Position numbers and translations under genes: made by a program. Under the pieces are notes generated by a model. It was not told the DNA's origin, made no database searches, and saw only the letters and a list, made by a program, of their open reading frames with translations. DNA of 64,000 nucleotides from NCBI RefSeq assembly GCF_005222835.1, contig NZ_STGA01000029.1:372001-436000 (forward strand), in the 5' to 3' direction. Below are positions 24,593 to 32,858 of the stretch, piece by piece. The stretch is from Rhizobium sp. FKY42. GTDB taxonomy: Bacteria; Pseudomonadota; Alphaproteobacteria; Rhizobiales; Rhizobiaceae. The first letter of the stretch is position 1; each line of letters opens with the position of its first letter.

Positions 24593-24865
24593 TTACTTCA
24601 CATAGTGATAGCGGCACTGAATGATTTGCAGGCGCTGGTCCTCTCCGGTGCCTGCGACATTGTAAACGATGCGATGGTCGGCGGTGATGCGGCGCGACCA
24701 GAAGCCGGACAGGCTACCTTTAAGTGGTTCCGGCTTGCCCAAACCTGCAAAGGGCGACCGCTTCATGTCCTTGATCAGTTGATGGATGCGTAGAACCACC
24801 GCCTGATCACTCTCAACCCAGAACTCATAATCAGCCCAGGCATTTTCCGTCCAGACCAATTTCAT
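24593..24865 (-). CDS. yoeB: YoeB-type mRNA interferase toxin
   Basis: A 90-residue RelE/ParE-fold toxin. The key residues of E. coli YoeB are all in place: Glu in GKPEPLKG, Arg in WSRRIT, and His-Tyr in the C-terminal CRYHYVK. YoeB cleaves mRNA in the ribosomal A site during translation. It overlaps the antitoxin gene by 4 bp (ATGA), as expected of a coupled operon, and seems intact. Confidence 0.93.
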   Translation of the reverse strand: MKLVWTENAWADYEFWVESDQAVVLRIHQLIKDMKRSPFAGLGKPEPLKGSLSGFWSRRITADHRIVYNVAGTGEDQRLQIIQCRYHYVK

Positions 24866-25116
24866 TCGGCAGTCGGATCCCGCTCGACCACCCGGCCCTC
24901 AGCCAATTGCTCCATGCTCTCACGCAGACGATCCGCGTTCGCAGGGTTGGAGAGAAGATGCAGCGTTTCCTGCATGCTCTCAAATTCGCCTTCCGCGATG
25001 ACGACCACAGATTCCGCTCCCTGACGCGTCACCAGAAGCGGCGCACGCGATTCAAGAACCGCATCAAAATGCGAGGCGAAGTTCTGGCGAAATTCTGTAA
25101 AGCGAACGTGGGGCAT
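24862..25116 (-). CDS. yefM: Phd/YefM-family antitoxin
   Basis: An 84-residue antitoxin. The N-terminal DNA-binding part reads VRFTEFRQNFASHFDAVLESRAPLLVTRQG and is followed by VVVIAEGEFESMQETLHLLSNP, the YefM signature. The acidic C-terminal tail would wrap and neutralise the toxin encoded downstream. The promoter carries a perfect palindrome built on TGTACA, the core of the known YefM operator, so the module should be autorepressed. Confidence 0.92.
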   Translation of the reverse strand: MPHVRFTEFRQNFASHFDAVLESRAPLLVTRQGAESVVVIAEGEFESMQETLHLLSNPANADRLRESMEQLAEGRVVERDPTAE

Positions 25117-25122
25117 AGATCA

Positions 25123-25154
25123 CCTTTTATGTACAGAAATATGTACATAAAAGG
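25123..25154. promoter_or_regulatory. YefM-type operator palindrome
   Basis: Two 13-bp arms (25123-25135 and 25142-25154) form a perfect inverted repeat around GAAATA, each arm ending in a TGTACA-type core. It sits 7 bp before the antitoxin start, where bound YefM-YoeB would block the promoter. Confidence 0.8.
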
Positions 25155-25164
25155 CAGCTATACG

Positions 25165-25752
25165 TCAACGCAGGAAGTGGTAGGCCAGATACACCGCAAT
25201 CAAAAGAATGGCCGCGATACCGGTGATGAGGCTGAGGCGTTTTTCGATGAAGTGGCGCATTTCCTCACCATAGCGGTTCAACAGCCATGCCAGCGCGAAG
25301 AAGCGCGCGCCACGGGCGACAACGGCCGAGACGGTGAACCAGAACAGGCTGAAGTTTGCTACGCCAGAGAGGATCGTCACCACTTTGATCGGCGGCAGGT
25401 GCGCTGCACCAGACGTGACCAGCAGCAGGAGGATGGTTTCCCAGTTTACCGATGCCGCAAGCTCATCAAACGTATCGAGCTTGCCATAGAGAGCGAGGAC
25501 CGGCTTTGCCACAGTCTCAAAGGCATAATGGCCGATCATCCAGCCCAGAATACCACCCAGCACCGAGGCCACCGTTGCGATGGCCGCATAGAGAAAAGCA
25601 CGCTTTGGCCTTGCCAGGACCATAGGCACGAAGAGCACATCTGCCGGTACGAGGAAGAAGGAACTTTCCACGAAGGCGATTATGGCGAGCCACCAGGCGG
25701 CAGCCTTGCGGGCAGCGAGCGCCATGGTCCAGGCATAGAGTTTGCGCAGCAT
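25165..25752 (-). CDS. YqaA/DedA-family membrane protein
   Basis: A 195-residue inner-membrane protein with an amphipathic start (MLRKLYAWTMALAARK) and hydrophobic segments near residues 20-45, 50-75, 100-125, 130-155 and 165-190. FVESSFFLVPADVLFVPM corresponds to the re-entrant E-x-x-x-P-x-P-x-D region of the DedA/SNARE-associated fold, and the G-x-x-x-G-W-x-I-G segment is also family-typical. DedA relatives flip undecaprenyl phosphate or other lipids; the YqaA branch is less studied. AAGGA precedes the ATG. It lies between two toxin-antitoxin modules. Confidence 0.8.
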   Translation of the reverse strand: MLRKLYAWTMALAARKAAAWWLAIIAFVESSFFLVPADVLFVPMVLARPKRAFLYAAIATVASVLGGILGWMIGHYAFETVAKPVLALYGKLDTFDELAASVNWETILLLLVTSGAAHLPPIKVVTILSGVANFSLFWFTVSAVVARGARFFALAWLLNRYGEEMRHFIEKRLSLITGIAAILLIAVYLAYHFLR

Positions 25753-25861
25753 GGAGGTTCCTTAAGAAGATGACCCCGCCGCATTAGAGGGTGATGAAGG
25801 GGGTTGCAAGGTGGTGGGGGCCAAGCCGGATGCACTTGCAAAGACCAAGGGACTGCATTAT

Positions 25862-25903
25862 CTTTCATGTGAAAGGAACAGAAACTATGCTTTCACATGA
25901 AAG
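25862..25903. promoter_or_regulatory. Paired palindromic operator of the Xre-RES module
   Basis: CTTTCATGTGAAAG (25862-25875) and CTTTCACATGAAAG (25890-25903) are each nearly palindromic and are exact inverted copies of each other. The second overlaps the antitoxin start codon region, which would allow autorepression by Xre binding to two sites. Confidence 0.7.
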
Positions 25904-26264
25904 AGAGAATACGGCTGAAAGAGGCGCGGTGGTTTCCAAGGCGGCGCTGCGTGCCTGCGAACGGCTGGAGATACGCGGTCGTCTGCTGGGCCGCATTCTG
26001 GGCCTATCAGAGGCGTCCGTATCGCGGTTGAAGCGTGGCGACCTGACGCTTTCGCCCGATGAAAAACCATTTGAGCTGGCGCTGATGTTCATTCGCTTGT
26101 TCCGCTCGCTCGATGCGATTACCGGCGGCGACGAGACCGTGGCGCGCGCGTGGATGCGCAATGAAAACAGCGCGCTGGGTGGTGCGCCGATAGACCGAAT
26201 TCTGACCATTGCAGGTTTGACCGATGTTCTTGCCTATCTGGACGCCCGACGCGCTCTCGTCTGA
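25887..26264 (+). CDS. Xre/MbcA/ParS-type antitoxin
   Basis: A 125-residue antitoxin starting MLSHERENTAER. A helix-turn-helix (RLLGRILGLSEASVSRLKRGDLTL, about residues 35-58) is followed by the DUF2384 toxin-binding domain (ELALMFIRLFRSLDAITGGDETVARAWMRNENSALGGAPIDRI). The W-M..N..L.G..P motif is diagnostic. The ATG at 25887 has AAAGGA upstream, and the longer in-frame reading is rejected. It overlaps the toxin gene by 41 bp and probably binds the operator covering its own start. Confidence 0.9.
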   Translation: MLSHERENTAERGAVVSKAALRACERLEIRGRLLGRILGLSEASVSRLKRGDLTLSPDEKPFELALMFIRLFRSLDAITGGDETVARAWMRNENSALGGAPIDRILTIAGLTDVLAYLDARRALV

Positions 26265-26985
26265 GGCCCGCCCGATAGAAGGGCGATTCTGGCGGCTGGT
26301 AGAAGCGCAACATCAGGTGTCCACCATGAAGCTGGTGGATACGGTGGATGAACAGGCGCTTCTGGAAAGCCTGCTGGAGGAAACCAAGCCCGCCCTGCCA
26401 CCCGAAGCGCTTGGGCTGGATTATCTGCTGGCAACGCCTTTTCGCTATGGCGCGATCTATCCGCACGGTTCTCGCTTTCGTCGCGCAGGAAGAACACCAG
26501 GTGTTTTTTATGCTGCAAGGGCCGTCTCTACCGCCGTGGCCGAGATGGCGTTTTACCGGCTTCTGTTCTTTGCCGAGTCACCCCAGACTCCACTTCCCGC
26601 CAATGCGGCAGATTATACTGCCTTCGCCGCAGAGATCGGCACCGCAGCCGGTCTGGACCTGTCCGAGCCACCTTTGGTCAAGGATGATGCGGGTTGGACG
26701 CATCCAACCGATTACGGCGCCTGTCAGGCATTGGCAGAGGCTGCTCGCAGCGCCGGGATCGAGGCCATACTGTATCGATCGATCCGCGACCCGGCTGGCG
26801 GCATGAACATCGCGCTGCTGACGGCCAAGGGTTTCAAACGACGCGAGCCGGTGGAACGGCAGAGCTGGCGCATACATCTGGCCACCCGCCACGTTCAGGC
26901 ACTATGCGACTTTCCCCGCCAGCGCATCGGCTTCCAGCTAGAGGATTTCGCGCAGGATCCGCGCATTGCCAGCCGCCTCACCTGA
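26224..26985 (+). CDS. RES-domain toxin
   Basis: A 253-residue toxin of the RES family, which acts on NAD+ (ParT, MbcT and relatives are NAD+ phosphorylases or ADP-ribosylating enzymes). The three conserved residues sit at GRFWRL (Arg), FYAARAVSTAVAE (Glu) and LYRSIRDP (Ser). The size is at the long end for the family, with a C-terminal extension past about residue 205 (RIHLATRHVQALCDFPRQR). It overlaps the antitoxin by 41 bp with a strong reading-frame switch, as usual for such pairs. Confidence 0.88.
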   Translation: MFLPIWTPDALSSEARPIEGRFWRLVEAQHQVSTMKLVDTVDEQALLESLLEETKPALPPEALGLDYLLATPFRYGAIYPHGSRFRRAGRTPGVFYAARAVSTAVAEMAFYRLLFFAESPQTPLPANAADYTAFAAEIGTAAGLDLSEPPLVKDDAGWTHPTDYGACQALAEAARSAGIEAILYRSIRDPAGGMNIALLTAKGFKRREPVERQSWRIHLATRHVQALCDFPRQRIGFQLEDFAQDPRIASRLT

Positions 26986-27300
26986 TCCTTGCCATTCCCT
27001 CCCTCAATGCATCGGAACCGCCCTCGCCCAGCGCCTTGTCAATCTCCTCATGGGTTGCCGTCCAGATCGGCAGAGCACGCTTGAGGGTGAGAAGCCCGTC
27101 CTGCGTCAATTTCAGCAGACGGCTGCGGGCATCCTTCGGATCGGTCAGCACCTCGATCAACCCCCGTCGCTGAAGGGGTTTCAAGGCAGCGGTCAATGTG
27201 GTGCGGTCCATGTCAAGCACCGAGGTGACTGAACTCATCGTTGCCGGATGCGGCCTGTTGAGGGACATCAGCATGGAAAACTGGCCGTTCGTCAGCCTTC
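26978..27300 (-). pseudogene. MarR-family regulator, 5'-truncated
   Basis: The frame carries the C-terminal two thirds of a MarR regulator: RRLTNGQFSMLMSLNR, DRTTLTAALKPLQRRGLIEV, the wing TDPKDARSRLLKLTQDG and a final dimerisation helix. The N-terminal 25-35 residues and the start codon are missing. The frame becomes meaningless and meets a stop right where a DUF899 fragment begins on the other strand. Only internal ATGs remain, so it is unlikely to make a functional protein. Confidence 0.7.
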
Positions 27301-27621
27301 GGGTCGCACTTCAACTATGATTTCGGCGTTTCGTTTACGCCCGAACAGCTGGCATCGGGATCGGTGTTCTATAACTTCCGCGAGACGCCGACGGCGCAGG
27401 CGCATGATGAGCTGCCCGGTCAATCCGCCTTCTATCGGGATGGTCAGGGGCAGATTTTCCATACCTATTCCTCCTACGCGCGCGGCGGCGAGGAATGGCT
27501 GGCGACGATGATGATCCTCGATACGGCGCCGCTTGGCCGCAACGAAAGTTCCACCATGAACTTCATCAAGCGTCATGACGAGTATGAGACAGCGACGAAA
27601 ACCAGTGGCTGCTGCCATTGA
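27301..27621 (+). pseudogene. DUF899 thioredoxin-like protein, 3' fragment
   Basis: From GGG at 27301 the plus strand reads GSHFNYDFGVSFTPEQ, then YNFRETP, DELPGQSAFYRDGQGQIFHTYSSYARG and FIKRHDEYE, ending at TGA 27621 after a terminal CCH. This is the C-terminal half of a DUF899 protein (usually about 230-260 residues). There is no start codon for the fragment, and its missing N-terminus lies on the side of the MarR break. Both genes were divergent and lost their 5' ends in one event. Confidence 0.7.
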
Positions 27622-27644
27622 AACAAGAACGGGAGGAGAGTGAC

Positions 27645-28154
27645 ATGCCATCGACAACCCATGGAAAATTCATCTGGTGCGAATTGATGACCACCGACAT
27701 GCAGGCCGCCAGCGACTTCTATTCGAAGGTCGTGGGCTGGAAAGCCAAGCGCATGCCGATGCCCGGCGCCGAGGGCTTCGACTATGGCATCTTCGACACG
27801 CGCGCAGGCGACGAGGATTGCGGCGTGGCCGGCTTCATGACCATTCCGCCGGAGATGGCAGGCCATATGCCGCCGAACTGGACCGGCTATGTGGGCGTGG
27901 ACGACGTGGATAAGACCGTCCGGCAGTTCGAAGCGGAAGGCGGTTCCGTTCGTCGTCCAGCAGAAGATATTCCCGAAGTCGGTCGCTTTGCGGTGGTGGC
28001 CGATCCGCATGGAGCGGTGATCTGCATCATGACACCGACGCCGATGGACAACCCGCCGCCCATGGCGGCCATGGTTTTGTCAACCGATCGAGATCGTGCG
28101 ATCGCAGGTCTTTTCAATCAGTGCCGTATCGTGGCTGACAAGCAGCAGCGCTGA
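27645..28154 (+). CDS. VOC family protein, C-terminally truncated
   Basis: ATG 27645 (MPSTTHGKFIWCELM) has GGAGGAG upstream. The first domain is intact and typical of the two-domain glyoxalase/bleomycin-resistance proteins: ELMTTDMQAASDFYSKVVGW, PPNWTGYVGVDDVDKTV and VGRFAVVADPHGAVICIMTP. After NPPPMAA (about residue 142) the expected linker and second domain (about 120 residues) are missing. The frame instead runs through the 3' end of the ABC ATPase gene on the opposite strand to TGA 28154, adding about 28 unrelated residues. It may still fold as one domain. Confidence 0.65.
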   Translation: MPSTTHGKFIWCELMTTDMQAASDFYSKVVGWKAKRMPMPGAEGFDYGIFDTRAGDEDCGVAGFMTIPPEMAGHMPPNWTGYVGVDDVDKTVRQFEAEGGSVRRPAEDIPEVGRFAVVADPHGAVICIMTPTPMDNPPPMAAMVLSTDRDRAIAGLFNQCRIVADKQQR

Positions 28155-29477
28155 GCTGCGCTCCCGCGCCAGCTCCACCAGAAGCGCGATGGTTTCCTGC
28201 TGGGTTATGAGATCGAGCCGCGATGTAGGCTCATCGGCAAACAGGAAGACGGGATCGAGCAGCAGTACCCGCAGAAGCGAGAAGCGTTGCAGTTCTCCAC
28301 CTGAAACCTGATCCGGCCTGCGGTCCAGCAGGTGCTCCCCAAGGCGCAGCCGCCGCATGAGCGGCGCTATGCGGGCCTCCTCCAGCCGATGCAGGGCCAG
28401 AAGATCGGCAAGGCTTTGCTTGAGCGTGGCACGCGCCGGAAAGGCAGCGGGCGGATCCTGATAGAGCTTCTGGTAGCGGTGAACGGAAATGCCATCCGCG
28501 CGGCGTACTGTGCCCGTATCGGGTTTCAGGAGGCCCAGCAGGAGATCCCCCAGCGAGCTTTTCCCGGAGCCGCTTGGTCCCGTCACACCAATGATTTCGC
28601 CCGGATGGATGGCCAGATCAATATCGGCAAACAAGCGCTTGCCGCCGCGGGTCTTGCCGAGCCCTGTGGCGGAGAGGACGCAGGAGGCCGAGGTCGATGG
28701 TTCGGCTTCCAGCTTTTCCCAATTCTGCGGATCGGCGGCGATCAGGCGTTTTGTATATTCATGCTGAGGCTCTGCCAGAACGTCGGCAGCCTGCCCCTGC
28801 TCCACGATCCGGCCCTCCAGCATCACAGCAAGATCACCGCCCATCTGGCGGGCGAGCGCCAGATCATGGGTGATAACCAGCACGGTTCCGCCGGCCCTCA
28901 CCTCCCGCATCAGAAGATCGATCACCTCATCGCGGCGGGCAATATCGAGCCCCTTGGTCGGCTCATCGGCAATGACGATGCGCGCACCGCCCGCACGCGC
29001 TGCCGCGAAGGCCACGCGCTGGGCCATGCCGCCGGACAGCTGGCCGGGAAGTTTGCGCGCCGCTTCGGCGACACCCAGATCCTGAAGATCGCGGTCGGCT
29101 GACTGTCGGGCCTGATTGGTCTTTTCGTTGCGCAGGAAGCGATAGCTTTCTTCCACTTGAGACGAGGCGGCCATGATGGGGTCCAGCGCTAGCCAGGGCT
29201 CCTGCGGCAGAATACTGACCTTGCGGCCCCAGAGGGGTTTCTGAACGCCGGGAACCGAAAGATCGAGCGTCTGCCCCTCGATGAACAGCTGGCCGCTTGC
29301 CGTCAGGCCATCGGGCAGAAGGCCCATCAGTGCCTGTGCCAGCAGGCTTTTTCCTGAACCGGTTTCACCGAGGATCGTGAATGGCCTGCCCGCCTCCAGC
29401 GAGAAGGAAAAGGGCTCGACAAGGCGCCCGCCCGACCCGTGCACGGCGGCACCCTGTACCTTCATCAGCGTGCTCAT
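28080..29477 (-). CDS. ABC importer ATPase, fused double domain (Nik/Opp type)
   Basis: A 465-residue protein with two complete ATPase domains. Domain 1 has Walker A GETGSGKS (about 35-42), signature LSGGMAQR (about 145) and Walker B ADEPTKGLD. Domain 2 has GPSGSGKSS (about 300), VSGGELQRF and ADEPTSRLD. It stands in for the separate NikD and NikE (or DppD/DppF) subunits of a peptide/nickel-type importer and powers import at the inner membrane. It is the last gene of the operon and overlaps the permease gene by 4 bp. Its 3' end sits against the truncated VOC gene. Confidence 0.88.
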   Translation of the reverse strand: MSTLMKVQGAAVHGSGGRLVEPFSFSLEAGRPFTILGETGSGKSLLAQALMGLLPDGLTASGQLFIEGQTLDLSVPGVQKPLWGRKVSILPQEPWLALDPIMAASSQVEESYRFLRNEKTNQARQSADRDLQDLGVAEAARKLPGQLSGGMAQRVAFAAARAGGARIVIADEPTKGLDIARRDEVIDLLMREVRAGGTVLVITHDLALARQMGGDLAVMLEGRIVEQGQAADVLAEPQHEYTKRLIAADPQNWEKLEAEPSTSASCVLSATGLGKTRGGKRLFADIDLAIHPGEIIGVTGPSGSGKSSLGDLLLGLLKPDTGTVRRADGISVHRYQKLYQDPPAAFPARATLKQSLADLLALHRLEEARIAPLMRRLRLGEHLLDRRPDQVSGGELQRFSLLRVLLLDPVFLFADEPTSRLDLITQQETIALLVELARERSSALLLVSHDTALIEKTCDRTISIG

Positions 29478-30307
29478 ACCCTCTCCTTTCCGGGCTTTTC
29501 CCTTGCCGCAAGCAGTTGAAGGGCCAGAACCATCAGGAAGATCACGGCAATGGGTTGCAGCAGGGCGTGGGGTGCTTCCTCATAATAGGGCAGAAGCTCG
29601 ATCATCATGAGCCCGAGTTCCGGAGTTGGCGGACGCACACCCACACTGACGAAGCCGAGCGCGGCAACGGCCATGATGGCGGAGGCTCCACCAAAGGCGC
29701 CGAGGCGCAACAGGATGGCGGCAATTTCCGGCCAGACATGGCGTTTGAGAATATAGACCGGACCAAAGCCCAAAAGGCGCGAGGCTTCTACCGCAGGCGA
29801 CTGGAGAATGGGGCGTGCCAGTGCCCTCGTCACGCGGAAATACTCGATCCACAGCACCAGCGAAATGCCGAGATAGAGCATGGCCGGATTATCCGGCACG
29901 ATGGCCGTCAGCATCAGAACCAGCAAGAGGCCGGGAAGCGCCAGAAGCGATTCCGATACGGCACCGATGGCGCGATCTATGAACCCGCCACGCCATGCGG
30001 CCAGCACGCCGAGCAGGATGCCGGGCACCATGGCCGTGACAACCGAGAGCAGCGCCAGCCCCAGCGAGAGACGCAGCGCCGCAGCAAGCCGCGCCGCCAT
30101 GGAACGGCCCAGGTGATCGTAACCGAACCATGCGGCGGACGATGGCGGCTGAAGCGCGAGGCGCAGGCTCTGTTTCAGTGGATCGGCTCCGCCAATGACC
30201 AGCGGCAGAAAGGCGAAGACCACCAGCCCCGCCAGAATGGCAAGACCAAGCGTTTTGCGCGGGGAAAAGCGCACGGAAAATGGTTGCACGGAAACAAGGC
30301 TGGTCAT
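29474..30307 (-). CDS. ABC importer permease (NikC/DppC type)
   Basis: A 277-residue membrane protein with six helices and the permease EAA loop (VEASRLLGFGPVYILKRHVWP, about residues 178-198) that contacts the ATPase. The N-terminal GADPLKQSLRL.PPS..WFGYDHLGRS motif is typical of the NikC/DppC subfamily. It overlaps both neighbours by 4 bp and partners with the upstream permease. Confidence 0.9.
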   Translation of the reverse strand: MTSLVSVQPFSVRFSPRKTLGLAILAGLVVFAFLPLVIGGADPLKQSLRLALQPPSSAAWFGYDHLGRSMAARLAAALRLSLGLALLSVVTAMVPGILLGVLAAWRGGFIDRAIGAVSESLLALPGLLLVLMLTAIVPDNPAMLYLGISLVLWIEYFRVTRALARPILQSPAVEASRLLGFGPVYILKRHVWPEIAAILLRLGAFGGASAIMAVAALGFVSVGVRPPTPELGLMMIELLPYYEEAPHALLQPIAVIFLMVLALQLLAAREKPGKERV

Positions 30308-31236
30308 GCATCTCTCCGGCGCGGATCGATGATATAGCAGAGGCCATCGACAGCCGCATTGAGGGCTACGAACATGAGGCCCATGACCAGCGCCGTACCT
30401 TGGATGACCGGCACATCACGCCCGAAAATAGCATGCACCAGCGCATGGCCAATGCCCGGCCAGGCAAACAGGCTTTCGACCACCACCACGCCTTCCACCA
30501 GATAGATGAACTGGACACCGAGATAGGTGACGATAGGCACTGCGACATTGCGCAATCCGTGACGGGTAAAGACCTGCCCTTCCGGGAGGCCCTTGGTGCG
30601 GGCAAAACGATAAAACTGCGATTGCTCCACATCCACCATGGCATCGCGCGCCACTTGAGCCGACACAGCCGCAAGACCAAGCGCCAGCGTGACGGCAGGC
30701 AGAATGAGGTGGCTGCCATGGGTGTGGCCTGCCGTTGGCAGCAGGTTGAGCATCAGCCCGAAGATGACGATGAGGCCAAGGCCCACGACGAATTGCGGCA
30801 GCGCCCGCAGTGCCGTGGAGACGAGCATCAAGCCACGATCCAGAAAGCCACCGCGATTGAGACCGGCGAGAATGCCAAGCGGCGGCCCAATCAGAAGCGA
30901 CAGAAAGATAGCCGTCACCGCCAGTTGCAGCGTGTGGCCAAGCTGCATGACCAGCTCATCCCAGACCGGCTCGCCACTCACCAGCGAGGTGCCGAGATCC
31001 AGCCGCAACAGATCGTAGAGCCATAGGCCGAGCGCCTGAATGGCGGGCTTGTTGAGATCCAGTTCGGCGGCCACTTTCGCAGCCGCCGCACTATCCACCA
31101 CATCATAACCATAGCGCCCTGCGGCAATGCGATAGGCCACATCGCCGGGCAGAAGGCGGATCATGATGAAAGTAAGCAGACCGACCGTGAAGGCAACCAA
31201 AACCGCCTGAAGCAGACGGTTGAGGATCATTCTCAT
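30304..31236 (-). CDS. ABC importer permease (NikB/DppB type)
   Basis: A 310-residue permease starting MRMILNRLLQAVLVAFTVGLLTF, with RLLPGDVAY typical of NikB/DppB (which read RLxPGDP). The EAA-like loop is YRFARTKGLPEGQVFTRHGLRN. ATG 31236 overlaps the stop of the substrate-binding gene (TGATG). Starts further upstream (GTG 31248) are less likely because they run into that coding region. It forms the translocation pore with the NikC-like subunit. Confidence 0.88.
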   Translation of the reverse strand: MRMILNRLLQAVLVAFTVGLLTFIMIRLLPGDVAYRIAAGRYGYDVVDSAAAAKVAAELDLNKPAIQALGLWLYDLLRLDLGTSLVSGEPVWDELVMQLGHTLQLAVTAIFLSLLIGPPLGILAGLNRGGFLDRGLMLVSTALRALPQFVVGLGLIVIFGLMLNLLPTAGHTHGSHLILPAVTLALGLAAVSAQVARDAMVDVEQSQFYRFARTKGLPEGQVFTRHGLRNVAVPIVTYLGVQFIYLVEGVVVVESLFAWPGIGHALVHAIFGRDVPVIQGTALVMGLMFVALNAAVDGLCYIIDPRRRDA

Positions 31237-32756
31237 CACTTGCCCCACCGCATGGTTTCAAGGCCGAAGGTGCGCTCGAATGGATCAATGCCTGCCTTTT
31301 CCAGCTTGGGCGAAACGGCGACCGTCTGCTGATACCAGGCGACCGGAATGACCGGCAGATCCGCCTGAATGGCCGCAACCGCCTGACGGCGCAGCGTTTC
31401 GCCCTGGCTGACGTCCGCAATGCGCGTCAGGCCATCCAGCGCCTGCTGGAAGCCAGGGTTCACCCAGTTCATGGCACCCCAGTCACCGCCGGCCGGGCCA
31501 TAATCGGAGAGCATGGTGCCAATCGGGTCCGGCACCAGCGCGAAGTTGCGCGCCATCAGCGCCAGTTCCAGCGTGCCGTTCTGGTGCTTGGCCGGAATTT
31601 CGCTGGAATTGGTGGAGTTGATCGTCACCTCGACGCCGATCTCTTTCCACTGCTCCTGCAAGACAGCCGCCAGCAAAGGCAGTTCCGGGCGATCCGGATA
31701 GGTGGTCAGGGTCAGCGCAAAACGCTTGCCATCCTTGGTCAGAATGCCATCGGCACCCTTTTTCCAGCCAAGGCCGGTGAGCAAAGCCTCTGCCTTTTCC
31801 GGGTCATAGCTGAGTGGAGAGAGGGAGGCATCATGCCAGATGCCAAGGCTTGGCGGGAAAAGCTGGGTCGCGGCTGCCGGATAGCGCAGGATGGCAGTGG
31901 CCACACCTTCGCGATCAATGGCAAGGCTCAAGGCTTCACGCGCCTTCACATCGCTGAGCAGCGGATGACCTGCATTGAGCTTGATGAGAACGCTGCGGGG
32001 AATGGAAACCGAAATGAGCTTCACCTTGTCGCTCTTGGCAAGGCGGGTACGGCTGGCGGGATCGAGGTTGAACACGTAATCCGCATCGCCGCTTTCGGCC
32101 ATCAGGGCGCGGGTTTCGGCGCGACCGACAGCGAGATAACGGGCCTGCTCGATCTCTGGCTTTGCGCCCCAATAGCCATCGAAGCGCTCCACCGCGAGGC
32201 TCTGCGGCGCTTCCAGCTTGGTGAGCTTAAAGGGGCCACTGCCGATGATGGATTTCACCTCCGCCCCTGCATAGGACGCAGGTGCCAGGATTTGTGCCCG
32301 ACTTTCCGCCAGGAAGGCCAGAAGCGGCGCAAAGGGCTTCGACAGCGTGATCTTCACCACCGCATCACCATCGGCAGCAATCGCCTCAATCGGCGCTTTG
32401 CTCAGAAGACCCGGCTTGGCGCGCGCCACATTCAGCGCGGAGGCCACCGCCTCTGCCGTCAGGGCCGAGCCATCGTGAAAGCGCACATTCGGCTGAAGGG
32501 TGAAAAACCATTGCTTGCCGTCTTCCGAGACCGTCCACTGCTTTGCCAGTGCGGGGGCAGGCTTGCCTTGCGCATCCGCCTCGACCAGCGTCTCCACGAT
32601 GCGCATGCGTAGGAAAACATCGCCGGATTTTGCCGGATCAAGTCCGGTGATCTCAAAGGGAGCGACCACATCCACAACGCGGTCTTCTGCTGCGGACGCC
32701 GGTGAACTTGCTAAAAGAAGACCGACCGCGACGCCTGCCATGAGGTTTCTAAACAT
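31236..32756 (-). CDS. ABC importer substrate-binding protein (NikA/OppA family, SBP_bac_5)
   Basis: A 506-residue periplasmic protein with a signal peptide (MFRNLMAGVAVGLLLASSPASA). The SBP_bac_5 landmarks are clear: PALAKQWTVSEDGKQWFFTLQ, NVRFHDGSALTAEAV, GSGPFKLTK and EALSLAIDREGV. The protein is in the NikA/DppA/OppA group, so nickel-chelates, peptides or opine-like metallophores are all possible ligands. The cysteine-free mature part gives no lipobox. It is the first gene of the importer operon after the MFS gene, with a promoter region between. Confidence 0.88.
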   Translation of the reverse strand: MFRNLMAGVAVGLLLASSPASAAEDRVVDVVAPFEITGLDPAKSGDVFLRMRIVETLVEADAQGKPAPALAKQWTVSEDGKQWFFTLQPNVRFHDGSALTAEAVASALNVARAKPGLLSKAPIEAIAADGDAVVKITLSKPFAPLLAFLAESRAQILAPASYAGAEVKSIIGSGPFKLTKLEAPQSLAVERFDGYWGAKPEIEQARYLAVGRAETRALMAESGDADYVFNLDPASRTRLAKSDKVKLISVSIPRSVLIKLNAGHPLLSDVKAREALSLAIDREGVATAILRYPAAATQLFPPSLGIWHDASLSPLSYDPEKAEALLTGLGWKKGADGILTKDGKRFALTLTTYPDRPELPLLAAVLQEQWKEIGVEVTINSTNSSEIPAKHQNGTLELALMARNFALVPDPIGTMLSDYGPAGGDWGAMNWVNPGFQQALDGLTRIADVSQGETLRRQAVAAIQADLPVIPVAWYQQTVAVSPKLEKAGIDPFERTFGLETMRWGK

Positions 32757-32858
32757 GAGCCACCATAAATGTTATACAATTACGCCGCTCATAGACAGCA
32801 AATCAGGCGTTGTCCATGGGGTGAAATCCGGGAAAATGTGGATAGCGATTGCGGGTTG
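32757..32858 (-). promoter_or_regulatory. Candidate promoter/regulatory region of the ABC importer
   Basis: 102 bp between the MFS stop and the binding-protein start. On the minus strand it holds TTGCTG and a TATAAC with a spacing near 19, and the segment ATGTTATACAATTAC, a partly palindromic sequence of the general GTTATA..AT.AC form known from rhizobial Zur or Fur-type boxes. The match is incomplete. Confidence 0.3.
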
